NCBI GenBank assembly: GCA_037976565.1
Contig: CP137679.1
Coordinates: 6,477,710 to 6,541,709, forward strand
Reading direction: 5' to 3'
Source of the DNA: Mesocentrotus franciscanus
Lineage: Eukaryota; Echinodermata; Echinoidea; Camarodonta; Strongylocentrotidae
Length of the DNA: 64,000 bases
Shown: positions 1 to 11,000 of the stretch, piece after piece
Numbering within the stretch: position 1 is the stretch's first letter
Layout: each line of letters starts with the position of its first letter
Notes under the pieces: model-generated
Seen by the model: the letters and a program-made list of their open reading frames with translations, nothing else
The model's database searches: none
What the model was told of the DNA's origin: nothing
Translations under genes and position numbers: made by a program

Positions 1-1150
1 ATATGAGAGTAAAGAGTAAGATATCACCTTTAAATTGGTGTAGGCCATTATTCAGTTAAAATGTCATACGATAGTTTTAAAAGCCGTCAAAGTTTAAAAC
101 GCATTTTGTCCAATTATTTTTTGTATAGTGCGGATAAACCCTGTATTTCCCGGTTTCAGCTCTAAATTCAATCTGAAACAGTAAGACCCAAACAACTTGC
201 TTCGGCATGTGACATATATGAGAGTAAAGAATAACGTCTCAGCTTTAAATTGGTGTAGGCCATTATTCAGTTAAAATGTCATACGATAGTTTTAAAAGCC
301 ATCAAAGTAGAAAATGATTTTTGTCCAATTATACACTCGAAATGCCCGGATAAACCCGTACATGCCGCTTTCAGCTCTAAATTCAATCTGAAACAGTAAG
401 ACCCAAACAACTTGCTTCGGCATGTGACATATATGAGAGTAAAGAGTAAGATATCACCTTTAAATTGGTGTAGGCCATTATTCAGTTAAAATGTCATACG
501 ATAGTTTTAAAAGCCATCAAAGTAGAAAATGATTTTTGTCCAATTATACACTCGAAATGCCCGGATAAACCCCGTACATGCCGCTTTCAGCTCTAAATTC
601 AATCTGAAACAGTAAGACCCAAACAACTTGCTTCGGCATGTGACATATATGAGAGTAAAGAGTAAGATATCACCTTTAAATTGGTGTAGGCCATTATTCA
701 GTTAAAATGTCATACGATAGTTTTAAAAGCCATCAAAGTTTAAAATGATTTTTGTCCAATTATTTTTGTATATGCGGATAAACCCTGTATTTCCCGGTTT
801 CAGCTCTAAATTCAATCTGAAACAGTAAGACCCAAACAACTTGCTTCGGCATGTGACATATATGAGAGTAAAGAATAACGTCTCAGCTTTAAATTGGTGT
901 AGGCCATTATTCAGTTAAACTGTTATACGATAGTTTTAAAAGCCATCAAAGTAGAAAATGATTTTTGTCCAATTATACACTCGAATGCCCGGATAAACCC
1001 CGTACATGCCGCTTTCAGCTCTAAATTCAATCTGAAACAGGTAGTCCCAAACAACTTGCTTCGGCATGTGACATATTATGAGAGTAAAGAGTAAGATATC
1101 ACCTTAAAAATGGTGTAGGCCATTATTCAGTTAAAATGTCATACGATAGT
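1..1150 (+). repeat. ~215-bp satellite array, about 5.5 copies
   Basis: Tandem copies are seen directly: the word AAGCCRTCAAAG recurs near 81, 297, 511, 727 and 939, a spacing of 212-216 bp. Two monomer types differ in a ~60-bp variable block. One contains TACACTCGAAATGCCCGG and the other contains TATAGTGCGGATAAACC. The same family forms the large foldback array at 19.8-27.9 kb. Nothing is coded. Confidence 0.95.
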
Positions 1151-1332
1151 TTTTATAACATCCAAATCTATTCTCTTACTAATTCTTTTGCCGTTACCGT
1201 CAGCCGACACGTGCAAATTTTTCTTTTTCCTTTTCGATTGTACGATTTAGAGACACTATAGGCCCCATTGTTGGTGGCTAATCTCCTCCTTATTGGTCGC
1301 GGGCTTAATGGTCGCCAGTTTCAATGAGCGCG
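1151..1332 (+). mobile_element. Terminal segment of the satellite-bearing element
   Basis: The array stops at GATAGTTTTTATAACATCC and is followed by about 180 bp of non-repeated sequence. The same sequence follows the array at 27866-28046. The two copies agree up to CAGTTTCAATGAGCG and then diverge, so this point looks like a fixed element end. The satellite is therefore probably carried inside a mobile element. A diverged copy of this terminus lies at about 19200-19450. The element class is not identified. Confidence 0.6.
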
Positions 1333-1337
1333 CTTCG

Positions 1338-1837
1338 NNNNNNNNNNNNNNNNNNNNNNNNNNNNNNNNNNNNNNNNNNNNNNNNNNNNNNNNNNNNNNN
1401 NNNNNNNNNNNNNNNNNNNNNNNNNNNNNNNNNNNNNNNNNNNNNNNNNNNNNNNNNNNNNNNNNNNNNNNNNNNNNNNNNNNNNNNNNNNNNNNNNNNN
1501 NNNNNNNNNNNNNNNNNNNNNNNNNNNNNNNNNNNNNNNNNNNNNNNNNNNNNNNNNNNNNNNNNNNNNNNNNNNNNNNNNNNNNNNNNNNNNNNNNNNN
1601 NNNNNNNNNNNNNNNNNNNNNNNNNNNNNNNNNNNNNNNNNNNNNNNNNNNNNNNNNNNNNNNNNNNNNNNNNNNNNNNNNNNNNNNNNNNNNNNNNNNN
1701 NNNNNNNNNNNNNNNNNNNNNNNNNNNNNNNNNNNNNNNNNNNNNNNNNNNNNNNNNNNNNNNNNNNNNNNNNNNNNNNNNNNNNNNNNNNNNNNNNNNN
1801 NNNNNNNNNNNNNNNNNNNNNNNNNNNNNNNNNNNNN
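1338..1837. other. Assembly gap, 500 N
   Basis: Exactly 500 N. The length equals that of the second gap, so it is a placeholder of unknown true size. Open reading frames running through it are meaningless. Confidence 1.
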
Positions 1838-4182
1838 ATGTTTGGTGGTATGGTGCCCCATTGATGCTTTCTCCTTCTATGTCTGCATATACTTTGATGT
1901 TATTGTTTGAAGTGTTTTTAATGTGTTTGAGCATGATGCGTAGTATGTTGTTGTGGCGCCAGGTATATCGGTCGAGCATTCTTTCACAATTATTAAGAAC
2001 ATGATGCAGAGTGCCAGTACAATTACAAAGGTTACATTTATCAGAGATTCTTTTCCCCACCGGTACAGGTTTTTGTTAGTAGGAAGACTATCTATTGCTG
2101 CATTAACAGTGAACTTCATTACACTCTGAGGTAAGTTATAAATAATCGACTTCCAGGTTACATCAGTATTTTCCATATGAACAACTTTCATGAATTCCCC
2201 CTGTACAAGTAATGGTTCGATCAACCTTTTCCAATTTTCTCTACTTACATCTTGAACTGATTTTTTAATCACATTTTTTGTCTGGTTCCAGCTTACAGAG
2301 TCTGGTATTTTTGAGTGAATTTCATGTGCTTCCAAAGTGAACGACGTTTGTCGTGACCACCCCCTTTCTCTATCTAGTCTTCGGTCAAGGGCGTGATTTA
2401 CAACATCGTCGCCTTTGACCCTAGATCTACTGTAAGCCAGACAATGACAGGTTCGGTAAAGGTCCGAAATGGAAGGTATGTTCAAGCCATCAGGGTCGTG
2501 GACCACAGCAAGATTGGCACCACGTAACGGTATTCCTAACCATAACTTAGTATATCTATCTAATATTACATCAAGAGATTTCAAATGCGTTGCATGGACA
2601 TCATGAACGGTAAGCATGTAACGGAGAGACGGGAGTGCATATCTAGTGAGTATACATACTTTATATTCGTTTCGAATGTTACACTTATTAATATTTTCGA
2701 GAGTGGATTCTATTTTTTCTTTCAGATATTCGAAGATTTCAGAAGTTTTCATCGAGAATGTGATAAGTGATCCTAAAAATTTAACTGGATGTCCGTGGAC
2801 TGAGGATATTACATCGCTTCCGATAGTAAAGTCTACAATATTTGGTCTACCACTCGTCAAAGACAAAGATGAACACTTTTTCGGTTTCAATGTCAAGCCC
2901 ATACTTCTCAATCGATCGTTGATGCCATTCATGAGTTTTTGGTGTTGTAGTTTGTTCCCCGTTATCAGATTAAAGTCGTCCGCGTAGGGTGTCGTTATTA
3001 TTTTCCTGTCTCCCCATTTGTATCCAAACTGATCCTGCTGTTCCTTCAGATATTCTAGAACGGGGTTAAAACACATGAGGAAAATTGTAGGAGACAGGGG
3101 TCCCCTTGAAATACTCCGCGCTTGAATTCGAAAGGTTTTGTTATCCATCCGGGGCCTCTTACCCTGCCATTCAATCGTGAATACAGCGTTGCTACGTATC
3201 TCGCAACTGGCGTCGGTATTGCGTAACGCTCCATTGATGATGTGATCAGCTGGTGGCTTACACTGCCAAATGCATCCGCCAAATCGAAGAATGTAGTGTG
3301 AAGCGATCTTTTCTTGCACTTTGCGTCACTCAAGATTTCATGTAGAACAATATTATGTTCGATGCATCCGTTTACTCCGTCAATAAAAGCCTTTTGAACT
3401 GTTTTATCGATAAAGTTATTTTCAGTAAGATAGGACATTGATCTTTCAGCAATAATCTGGTGGAAAACTTTGCTGATACAGGATGTTAACGAAATCATAC
3501 GAAAGTTTTCTGGCTTATCGGTATCCCCTGACTTATATATGAGCGTTACTTTAGATTCTGACCAACTTTCGGGCGGGTCACCAGAGTCAAGAATCTTGTT
3601 ATACAGAGTTGCAAGGAAGTGGTGCACGGAGTCCAAATGTTTTATCATTCCGTACATAAGGCCATCATTTCCAGGTGCTGACATAGCTTTTTCCGTCTTA
3701 ACACATTTTAACATCTTTCGGTTTAATTGAGTCATGTCAAACTCGAAGCGGTCAGGGTATTAATATTCACATAAGGAAACCAGTTCAGAGAACCGATATT
3801 AATCACATTTGGTGTGCTGTATTTACCTCCAAAATAATTATTAGCAACATCTTCAGAAAATAATGGTTTTGTTGGTGCCTCGTTGAGCGAACCGGTACAT
3901 GCAGCTTTCGAGAATTCATAAAAGTTATTCCGGTATCTTTTTTCCATGTGTAATCTAGATTTATCATATTTCTTTTGTTTATCTTGTTTCCTCAAATACG
4001 ACACAGTTTTGACTGCCGCTCTGAAAGCCTTTCTGTCCTCGGCTGTTCCATTTTTACCAAAAGCCCTTTTCCGAAGAACGTTCTTACACTTTCGGGCTTG
4101 GGTTAGTGATTTTGGTTCATGTTCAATGTATGTGTCGCTTAGTTTCTTGTCCACAAAGTCATCTTGACCACTAAAGTATTCT
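1838..4182 (-). pseudogene. R2-like reverse transcriptase/endonuclease, left copy, frameshifted and truncated
   Basis: The product would copy element RNA at a nicked chromosomal target. Reverse-transcriptase signatures read in order on the minus strand: SAPGNDGL, PENFRMISLTSC, QKAFIDGVNGCIEHN, FFDLADAFGSVSH, FQGDP and the catalytic box TPYADDFNLI. The thumb region and the start of the C-terminal zinc knuckle (C-x2-C-x7-H-x4-C, near 1980-2050) follow. The gap removes most of the restriction-like endonuclease. One C is missing in the FQGDP-LSP codons near 3108 compared with the right copy, which shifts the frame inside a conserved motif. A second frame change lies near 2050. It is not functional as written, but the shifts sit in short homopolymers and may be sequencing errors. 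Confidence 0.85.
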
Positions 4183-4184
4183 TA

Positions 4185-5616
4185 GTCAGGTGGCTTAGCG
4201 TCAAATTTATCGATTATCGTTACTTGCCGGATAAAAGCACCATTTTTGGTACACGGCTTCTTTAGGACCTACTGAACGATATTAGGCTAGGAGCCCCCGG
4301 CAAAAAATTCAATTTAAGGGTGTGGGGCGGGCGTCTTTTGGAGCCCCAATTGATTTTATAACATTGATTTGTTGTTGTACAAATGCCATTTTTGGTACAG
4401 GGCTTCCTTAGGACCTACTTAACGATATTAGAGTAGGAGCCCCCGGCAACGATATCATATAAGGGTGTGAGGCGGGGCGTCGCCTCGTAGCCCCAAATAA
4501 TTTAGAAGGTAATATAACATTTCTTTGTTGTTGTGCAAATGCCATTTTTGGTACAGGGCTTCCTTATGACCTACTGAACGATATTAGGGTAGGAGCCCCC
4601 GTCAAGAATATAATATAAGGGTGTGGGCGGGGCGTCGCTTCGTAGCCCCAAATTATTTAGAAGGTAATATAACATTTATTTGTTGTTGTACAAATGCCAT
4701 TTTTGGTACAGGGCTTCCTCAGGACCCACTGAACGATATTAGGGTAGGAGCCCCCGGCAAGAATATCATATAAGGCGTGAGACAGGGGCGTCGCCTCGTA
4801 GTCCACAACTAATTTGTAAGGTAATATAACATTGAGTTGTTGTTGTACAAACGCCATTTTTGGTACAGGGCTTCCTCAGGACCTGCTGAATGATGGTAGG
4901 GTAGGAGCCCCCGGCATAAATATTTATATATGTGTGATTGGGGGCACCATGGCGTTTGTACAACAAAACTCAATGTTATATTACCTTACAAATTAGTTGT
5001 GGACTACGAGGCGACGCCCTGTCCCACACCCTTATATGATATTCTTGCCGGGGGCTCCTACCCTAATATCGTTCAGTAGGTCTTAATGAAGCCCTGTACC
5101 AAAAATGGCATTTGTACAACACCAAATAAATGTTATATTACCTTCTAAATTATTTGGGGGCTACGAGGCGACGCCCCTGCCTCACACCCTTATATGATAT
5201 TCTTGCCGGGGGCTCCTACCCTAATATCGTTCAGTAGGTCCTAAGGAAGCCCTGTACCAAAATGGCATTTGTACAACAACAAATAAATGTTATATTACCT
5301 TCTAAATTATTTGGGGGCTACGAGGCGACGCCCCGCCTCACACCCTTATATGATATTCTTGCCGGGGGCTCCTACTCTAATATCGTTCAGTAGGTCCTAA
5401 GGAAGCCCTGTACCAAAAATGGCATTTGTACAACAACAAATCAATGTTATAAAATCATTTGGGGGCTCCAGAATGACGCCCCCGCCCCACACCCTTAAAT
5501 AAAAAATTTTGCCGGGGGCTCCTAGCCTAATATCGTTTAGAAGGTCCTAAGGAAGCCCTGTACCGAAAATGGTGCTTTTATCCGGGAAGTAACGATAATT
5601 CACTAAGCCACCTGAC
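4185..5616. mobile_element. Foldback element with TA target duplication, left copy
   Basis: The two ends are inverted: GTCAGGTGGCTTAG at 4185 and CTAAGCCACCTGAC ending at 5616. TA stands directly outside each end (4183-4184 and 5617-5618). The interior is a ~157-bp unit (GCCATTTTTGGTACAGGGC... with CCCCCGGCAAGAATATC). It is repeated in one orientation up to about 4930 and in the opposite orientation after that, so nearly the whole element can fold on itself. No transposase frame is present, so it must be non-autonomous. The TA duplication suggests a Tc1/mariner-type or other TA-targeting enzyme. It interrupts the RLE retrotransposon. Confidence 0.8.
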
Positions 5617-5830
5617 TATCTGTCAGGATGCTCGTTAGGTCGTCAGCTGCGGACTTTGGGGTAACAATACCGGCACCAAGATCGTGGTGTAGCAATGTTA
5701 AACGGTCTTTTATCGCGGCATTGTGGGGTTGCCATTCAGTGGCCCTCAGATTTGGGACGTTGAATCTCAGACAATTAGCCTGGAATGTGAAAAACAATAA
5801 TAACGACCCAATGAGCACGTATGGAGGCAT
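5617..5830 (-). pseudogene. 5' coding piece of the RLE retrotransposon, left copy
   Basis: A minus-strand frame starts at a Met (5830), has a hydrophobic N-terminus (MPPYVLIGSLLLFFTF) and runs into the foldback element. The other haplotype has the same frame at 33227-33440. It may be the upstream part of the element's ORF. Across the foldback the two frames do not join without a shift, so the link is inferred. No zinc finger or Myb motif, usual at the N-terminus of R2-like proteins, is visible. Confidence 0.4.
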
Positions 5831-6108
5831 TGAGGTTGTTAGGTGATTCGTCGCCGGTAGTTGTAGGGTAGGAAAAATCGAGAGTTCCGATATATCGAGA
5901 GTGAAGATATATGATAAACGTACCTTATCTTTTCAGGGCTCCAGGTTCACATATAAGTCACCAAACGAAATAATATATGATCACAAGACTACAGATGATA
6001 TTAATATATCAGTAACAGCACAAATAACGATCTGTGGGGGGCTGCCGATAGCAAAATTGCAGAGATTTGCAGTGGTGTGCTTACCAAGCTACCAGCGCCA
6101 TTCCCAGG

Positions 6109-6149
6109 CATATTATGCCATAATATAACAACCCCACCAAATATGAGCT
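6109..6149. repeat. 41-bp direct-repeat flank of the RLE element (left copy)
   Basis: The segment beginning CATATTATGCCATAATATAA is the reverse complement of 32908-32948. A 43-bp version occurs once more at 38134-38176, on the far side of the right copy. It is interpreted as a long target-site duplication. Confidence 0.75.
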
Positions 6150-6475
6150 TAACATATTAATCTCAACCCATCGCCTAATTGGTTAATTTCATTTAACTAT
6201 ATACCTTTTAGCGATTTGAGGCTTGAGCAAATAAGCCCATTAACAAAATTAATCGTGAACAAATATCTTTCGTTTTAACAATAACATAAATAAATTCTAA
6301 AACCAAAAACAATATTAAATAACAGACGCCGTTATAAACGCGGGCGAAACCAAGCTCATGAAAACAGTCTACAAATAATTTAATAACAAATTAGAATGAA
6401 CCACAACAAAGAACTGGAATGCAGTCTTTCCAACGTTCGTCGACTCGCGAATAAGGCTTTGAAGGAACAATTAAG

Positions 6476-6690
6476 TCATTTCCTGCCAAAAAGATGTATT
6501 CCATCGGCATCACTAGGAAACAGCTCGTGTCGCTCGTGCGCGAAGCCCGAATGATCCAATGAACGACCCCCGATTCTGCGGCATATATTCCTGGCATGCT
6601 TGTTAAATACTAGCCGCGTTCTAGAATTATTTGGCTGTTCGTCATTGTCGAAACCTGTGTCCTTCGTGGCAACACACTGGACCAAATGCT
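6476..6690 (-). pseudogene. Possible SGNH/GDSL-hydrolase-like fragment
   Basis: The minus-strand frame reads FNKHARNICRRIGGRSLDHS followed by ADGIHLFGR. The spacing of a basic NKHxRxICRR stretch, a D-H-S segment and a final DGIHL resembles the C-terminal part of SGNH-type esterase-like proteins, where Asp and His are catalytic. Only this short piece is present and the frame breaks after HLFGR. It lies between the retrotransposon flank and the Academ-like transposon and also occurs at 32368-32580. The assignment is a weak motif match. Confidence 0.25.
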
Positions 6691-6944
6691 GCGGGCATCG
6701 GGGAGGAGCGCGAAGGCGGCTAACCAGTGTATCATATCAACCTACGACAGGAATAAAAAGAAAAACTTCCGGTAGCTTATTAGTGCAGCGGCTTAGCAAG
6801 AACATTGTGCACTTTTTGAGAAAAGCATGAAACTTCTAGCATAGTTAGGTTTCACCATAAGATTTATTTTCAGATGTGGAGGGAAGTCAGATTTGACCTC
6901 TGATGACCCTGAGAGGTCAAATCCAAAATGGCCGCCAATCCGCT

Positions 6945-7640
6945 TGGTCTAATGTACAAACACGCTTAACTTTTGAACCAAATAGTCCTGAAAAACGTTT
7001 AAGGTGTCATTTCCAACTAAATTGGGGATGCCAATTCATTTGATAATACTTTTGAGATCGCCAAAACTCAGGGATTTGCAATTAGGTCAAGGTCAAGGTC
7101 AAATTAGGCCAAAAAGGTCTAATGTACAAACACGCTTAACTTTTGAATCAAATAGTTCTGAAAACGTTTAAGGTGTCATTTCCAACTAAATTGGGGATGC
7201 CAATTCATTTGATAATACTTTTGAGATCGCCAAAACTCAGGGATTTGCAATTAGGTCAAGGTCAAGGTCAAATTAGGCCAAAAAGGTCTAATGTACAAAC
7301 ACGCTTAACTTTTAAACCAAATAGTTCTGAAAAAACATTTAAGGTGTCATTTCCAACTAAATTGGGGATGCCAATTCATTTGGTAATACTTTTGAGATCG
7401 CCAAAACTCAGGGATTTGCAATTAGGTCAAGGTCAAGGTCAAATTAGGCCAAAAAGGTTAAATGTACAAACACGCTTAACTTTTGAACCAAATAGTCCTG
7501 AAAAAACGTTTAAGGTGTCATTTCCAACTGAATTGGGGATGCAAATACATTTGGTAATACTTTTGAGATCCCCAGAACTCAGGAATTTGCAATTAGGTGA
7601 GGTCAAAGTCCAATTAGGCCAAAAAATTGATTTTTGTTTG
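6945..7640 (+). repeat. Subterminal tandem repeat, ~171 bp x 4
   Basis: TAATGTACAAACACGCTTAAC recurs near 6948, 7119, 7289 and 7459. The units end in AGGTCAAGGTCAAGGTCAAA. One diverged inverted unit stands at the opposite end of the transposon (about 12955-13125). Several AGGTCA half-sites are present in direct repeat, the shape of nuclear-receptor sites. That is a coincidence until tested. A frame through the array (7143-7676) is a repeat artefact. Confidence 0.9.
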
Positions 7641-7740
7641 TTTGTTTTTTTTTTAAAAGCTTTGCCTCTATTTTGACACTTAAGGAGTCATTATTTAAAA
7701 AATAATAAAAGACCCATGTACCACCACTTAGACTATCCAG

Positions 7741-7970
7741 GGCCAAATTTCATAGAGCTGCTTATAAACGGCCGATTCTGTGCTTACGAGTTTCTACTTC
7801 CTAGCGCTGCTAACCGTAAGTACAAAAAAGAATTTTGTAACAATGCAAATCCATTGTGAACGTGCAAGATGGACGCCTTGTTTTCTTGCTAACCTGCTTA
7901 AGGAAATTTTTCTGCTACAGTTAGCACGAAAATTTGCTTACCGCGGTAAGCAGCTTTATGAAATTGGGCC
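7741..7970. mobile_element. Harbinger-like MITE, 230 bp, CAG duplication
   Basis: The terminal inverted repeat starts GGCCAAATTTCATAGAGCTG at 7741 and ends CAGCTTTATGAAATTGGGCC at 7970. CAG stands immediately outside both ends (7738-7740 and 7971-7973). A 3-bp duplication with GGCC-type ends fits PIF/Harbinger-like elements. It has no coding capacity. It is nested in the Academ-like transposon and present at the same site in the other haplotype (31086-31317). Confidence 0.75.
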
Positions 7971-8093
7971 CAGAAGACCAAAAAAGCTATTCCAAATACG
8001 ATCTAAAACCTGTTCATTACCACAGCTATAGATATCCACATAAATTTAGCACTGTCCACAACTTATGAATATCCTAATGGTAACGATCAAAAT

Positions 8094-11000
8094 CTAACAG
8101 TCTCCAGAACAAGAGCACAGTGCAGTACACTTGAGTGCAGCTTTGACACATTTGCAACGTCCAGTGCACCCTTTCTTGAAGCGACAGTGGATCAATTCAT
8201 GTCACGATGTTGATGCCTCCGGGAGAGTGGTCCAAAGAGGCTGCCACCCAGTTGTTTCGTTTGTCCAGCCCCAGTCAGATGGCTCTGGCATCTCTGGATT
8301 CTTGGCCAATGTCTGGTTCCAACAGTTGGCCTGGTAGCAAGTGCGCTTGGTGTGCTGCTTGAGTGCTGGTTGGAGGAATGTTTTCCAGGATTCTAGACTT
8401 CTGTGCGAAGAGCCGTTTCCTGGCATCATTCACTTCCATGCTTTCACTGGTTCGGTCGTACATCAGCACCACACATCGCTCTAGCAGTAACATTTATCCT
8501 ACACTGACCTAGCTTACTTGGCATGCACAGGAGTTCACTGAAAGCATCATTCACCTCTGGGAAAGACTTCCAAGTTTCCCAGGCAGTCTTTCTTCCTCTG
8601 CTGGCGAATGCAGAAACAGTGTCACACCCGAGGAATGCATGGAAGACTGGGAGAGTCATATATACACTGTTTCGGACTCATGGTGGCAACCATTTCGTGA
8701 ACAGCTATGTACCGAAAGCTTGATCCGACACCAAAAGCGATTCACAGCTCATCAGGAGCTGTCTTGCTGAATGAAGCCACGGCCAGTACAACCACATCAG
8801 TATTAACGGTAGGTATGGTTACCTTTTTACACCCTTTTTGCACAGCATCTGCCACATACAGAAGTAGACGAGTGTCAGCCTCCTCGTGCGAGCATGGGGC
8901 AAGGCCTGCCAAGTGTGACTCAGCAGGAGAGCAGAGTACTCCACCTCAATCTGTTGCATACAGTTCCTTGCCCTGTGGTAGAGGAAGATGAACGGCTTCG
9001 CGTGACAGGAAAGCAAACGATTCTGTTTTGTTCTCATTGAATCGAAGGAAGTCCAAGGAAGTCCTTCCGGTTTTTTGGCAGCACAGTAGAAGGAGCCACC
9101 CTTTTCCTGGTGCCATTTCTCCTTTTCTGTCTCTTTGAGGCTTTCAGGCTAGCAGGTAAGTATACATCCCAGACAAGGTCGATGCGGATGCTTTTCTCGA
9201 GTTGAGCAAAGATGTATGGGGCAAACACTTTTTCTCCATACTCTTGAAATGTTCTTGATGTTCCAGGATTGAGCATTTGAACCACAGCTGCACCATCAAG
9301 AATTATTGCTTGGGCCACAGGTGCACTATTGTTTTCGAGCAGATTTGATTCCAGGCAGCGAAGTAGATCTACTTTAACTCCAAACCGCATTTTCCTCCAG
9401 TTGACATAGCTGGCGGGGCTGCCTGGTTTTCATGGGAGAAGAAATTGTCCATGTCTCCATCCCTGTCTGACACGAGATGTACAGCCTCGAAAAGAGACCA
9501 CAGTCACTCTTTAAGTGCTGCGAGCTGTGCCTTCTGTTTTGTCATAACCTTGGCCGGCTGCCGACTGAAAATTGGTAACTTGTTCTTAGGAAGTGTTTGT
9601 GTGACAGGTGTTGTACACTGCTCTAGCCTTTCTGTCACAAACTTTGTGTAGGCCTACTGCTCGAGGGTCTCAATCCTTCTTACCGTTTCAGCCAATTGGG
9701 TGTCCATGATGTCGCTTGTGTCAATGACTAATAGGTCTTGACTTTGTTCTAGAAATGGATTCCCCATCTCTTTCAGTACTGTCACAAGTGCCTTAACATC
9801 CCTCAGGAATGCTGCCTGCAATCCAGGTTGCTGGTCATGGTGATGTTGTCCAGTGTTAGCAGAACCATTATTTTGCTTTATGGCCTGTTCCTCAAACTCT
9901 GTAGTGATCTTGGCAATTTCTGGCCCTGCTATATCATCCAGCGTCGCAGTGACCCTGGATTGCCAGTAAGTCCTATAACTCCTCCAGAACCTTTCACCAT
10001 TGCATTGTTCTGCTAATGGCACTGGTCAATTGCCATGACAGAGAATTTGTTGGTTTTGTGCACCACGAAATTTCCACACATGAATTCTGCTAGTACATCT
10101 GGGTTTTTTACAGCGAGAGTTGTCATTTCACACGGATGTGTACGGAAAGCCATCTGGAGTAGTGCGTGTGATCTAGGGCGAACATCCAGCCCAGGTCAAA
10201 AAAACAGTTGGGGACCAGTTGAAAGCAACTGGTACTGGTACCAGTTGATTCCAGCTAAGTGAACGGGTTTCAATATGGAAATTGGTATAGTGGAATCAAC
10301 TGGTACTGGTACCAGTTGGAATACCAGTTGTCAACTGGTACCAGTTAGGACCAGTTGGAATACCAGTTGTCAACTGGTACCAGTTAGGACCAGTTGAAAC
10401 CACCAGTTGATTCCAGTTTAGTGAACTGGTTTTAATATGGAAATTGGTATAGTGGAATCAACTGGAATCAACTGGTACTTGTACCAGTTAGGACTAGTTG
10501 AAACCACCAGTTCTGAACTGGTACCAGTTGATTCCAGTTAAGTGAACTGGTTTCAATATGGAAATTGGTATAGTGGAATCAACTGGTACCAGTTGGAATA
10601 CCAGTTGTCAACTGGTACCAGTTAGGACCAGTTGAAACCACCAGTTGTGAACTGGTACCAGTTGAAAAACCGTGAGTAGATATTTCCATTTGATTTACCA
10701 GTTGAAAACCAGTTGATCATTTAGTAACTTCCAGCAATCAACTGATAATCAATCAATAATCAATAATCTTTATTGCATGGCATCTGGCGACCAACTGAAC
10801 CATATTTATATAGACTCTTGCAATTGCTCCATCACATAGATCATTTGAAGTGAATTACAGTTGTGTATATAAATGAGTGATGAAGAGTTCGTACATACAT
10901 ATATACAAAATTGTACATGTTTTTACTGGTTATTAATTACATATATCAGTATTTATATATTTTTACGTCTTAAATTAGATGTAAAACATGATCAGACATA

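Larger units (their letters stand above)
1838..6108 (-). mobile_element. RLE-type non-LTR retrotransposon, left (inverted) copy, cut by gap
   Basis: This is the reverse-complement counterpart of the full element at 32949-38133. Its 3' end is lost in the gap at 1338-1837. The 5' boundary at 6108 is set by the direct repeat at 6109-6149, which flanks the right-hand copy on both sides. It carries the same foldback insertion at the same place as the other copy. The two copies differ by scattered indels and one block replacement. They look like alleles or a recent duplication. Confidence 0.8.

Noticed and set aside
1256..2060. Long frames crossing the first N gap
   Set aside because: They are mostly unknown residues; only the reverse-transcriptase part right of 1838 is real sequence.
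4185..5616. Regular repeats considered as a CRISPR array
   Set aside because: Units are ~157 bp, inverted in the middle, without unique spacers; the window is from an animal.
7080..7480. AGGTCA direct repeats as nuclear-receptor response elements
   Set aside because: They are part of a transposon subterminal repeat; nothing shows regulatory use.
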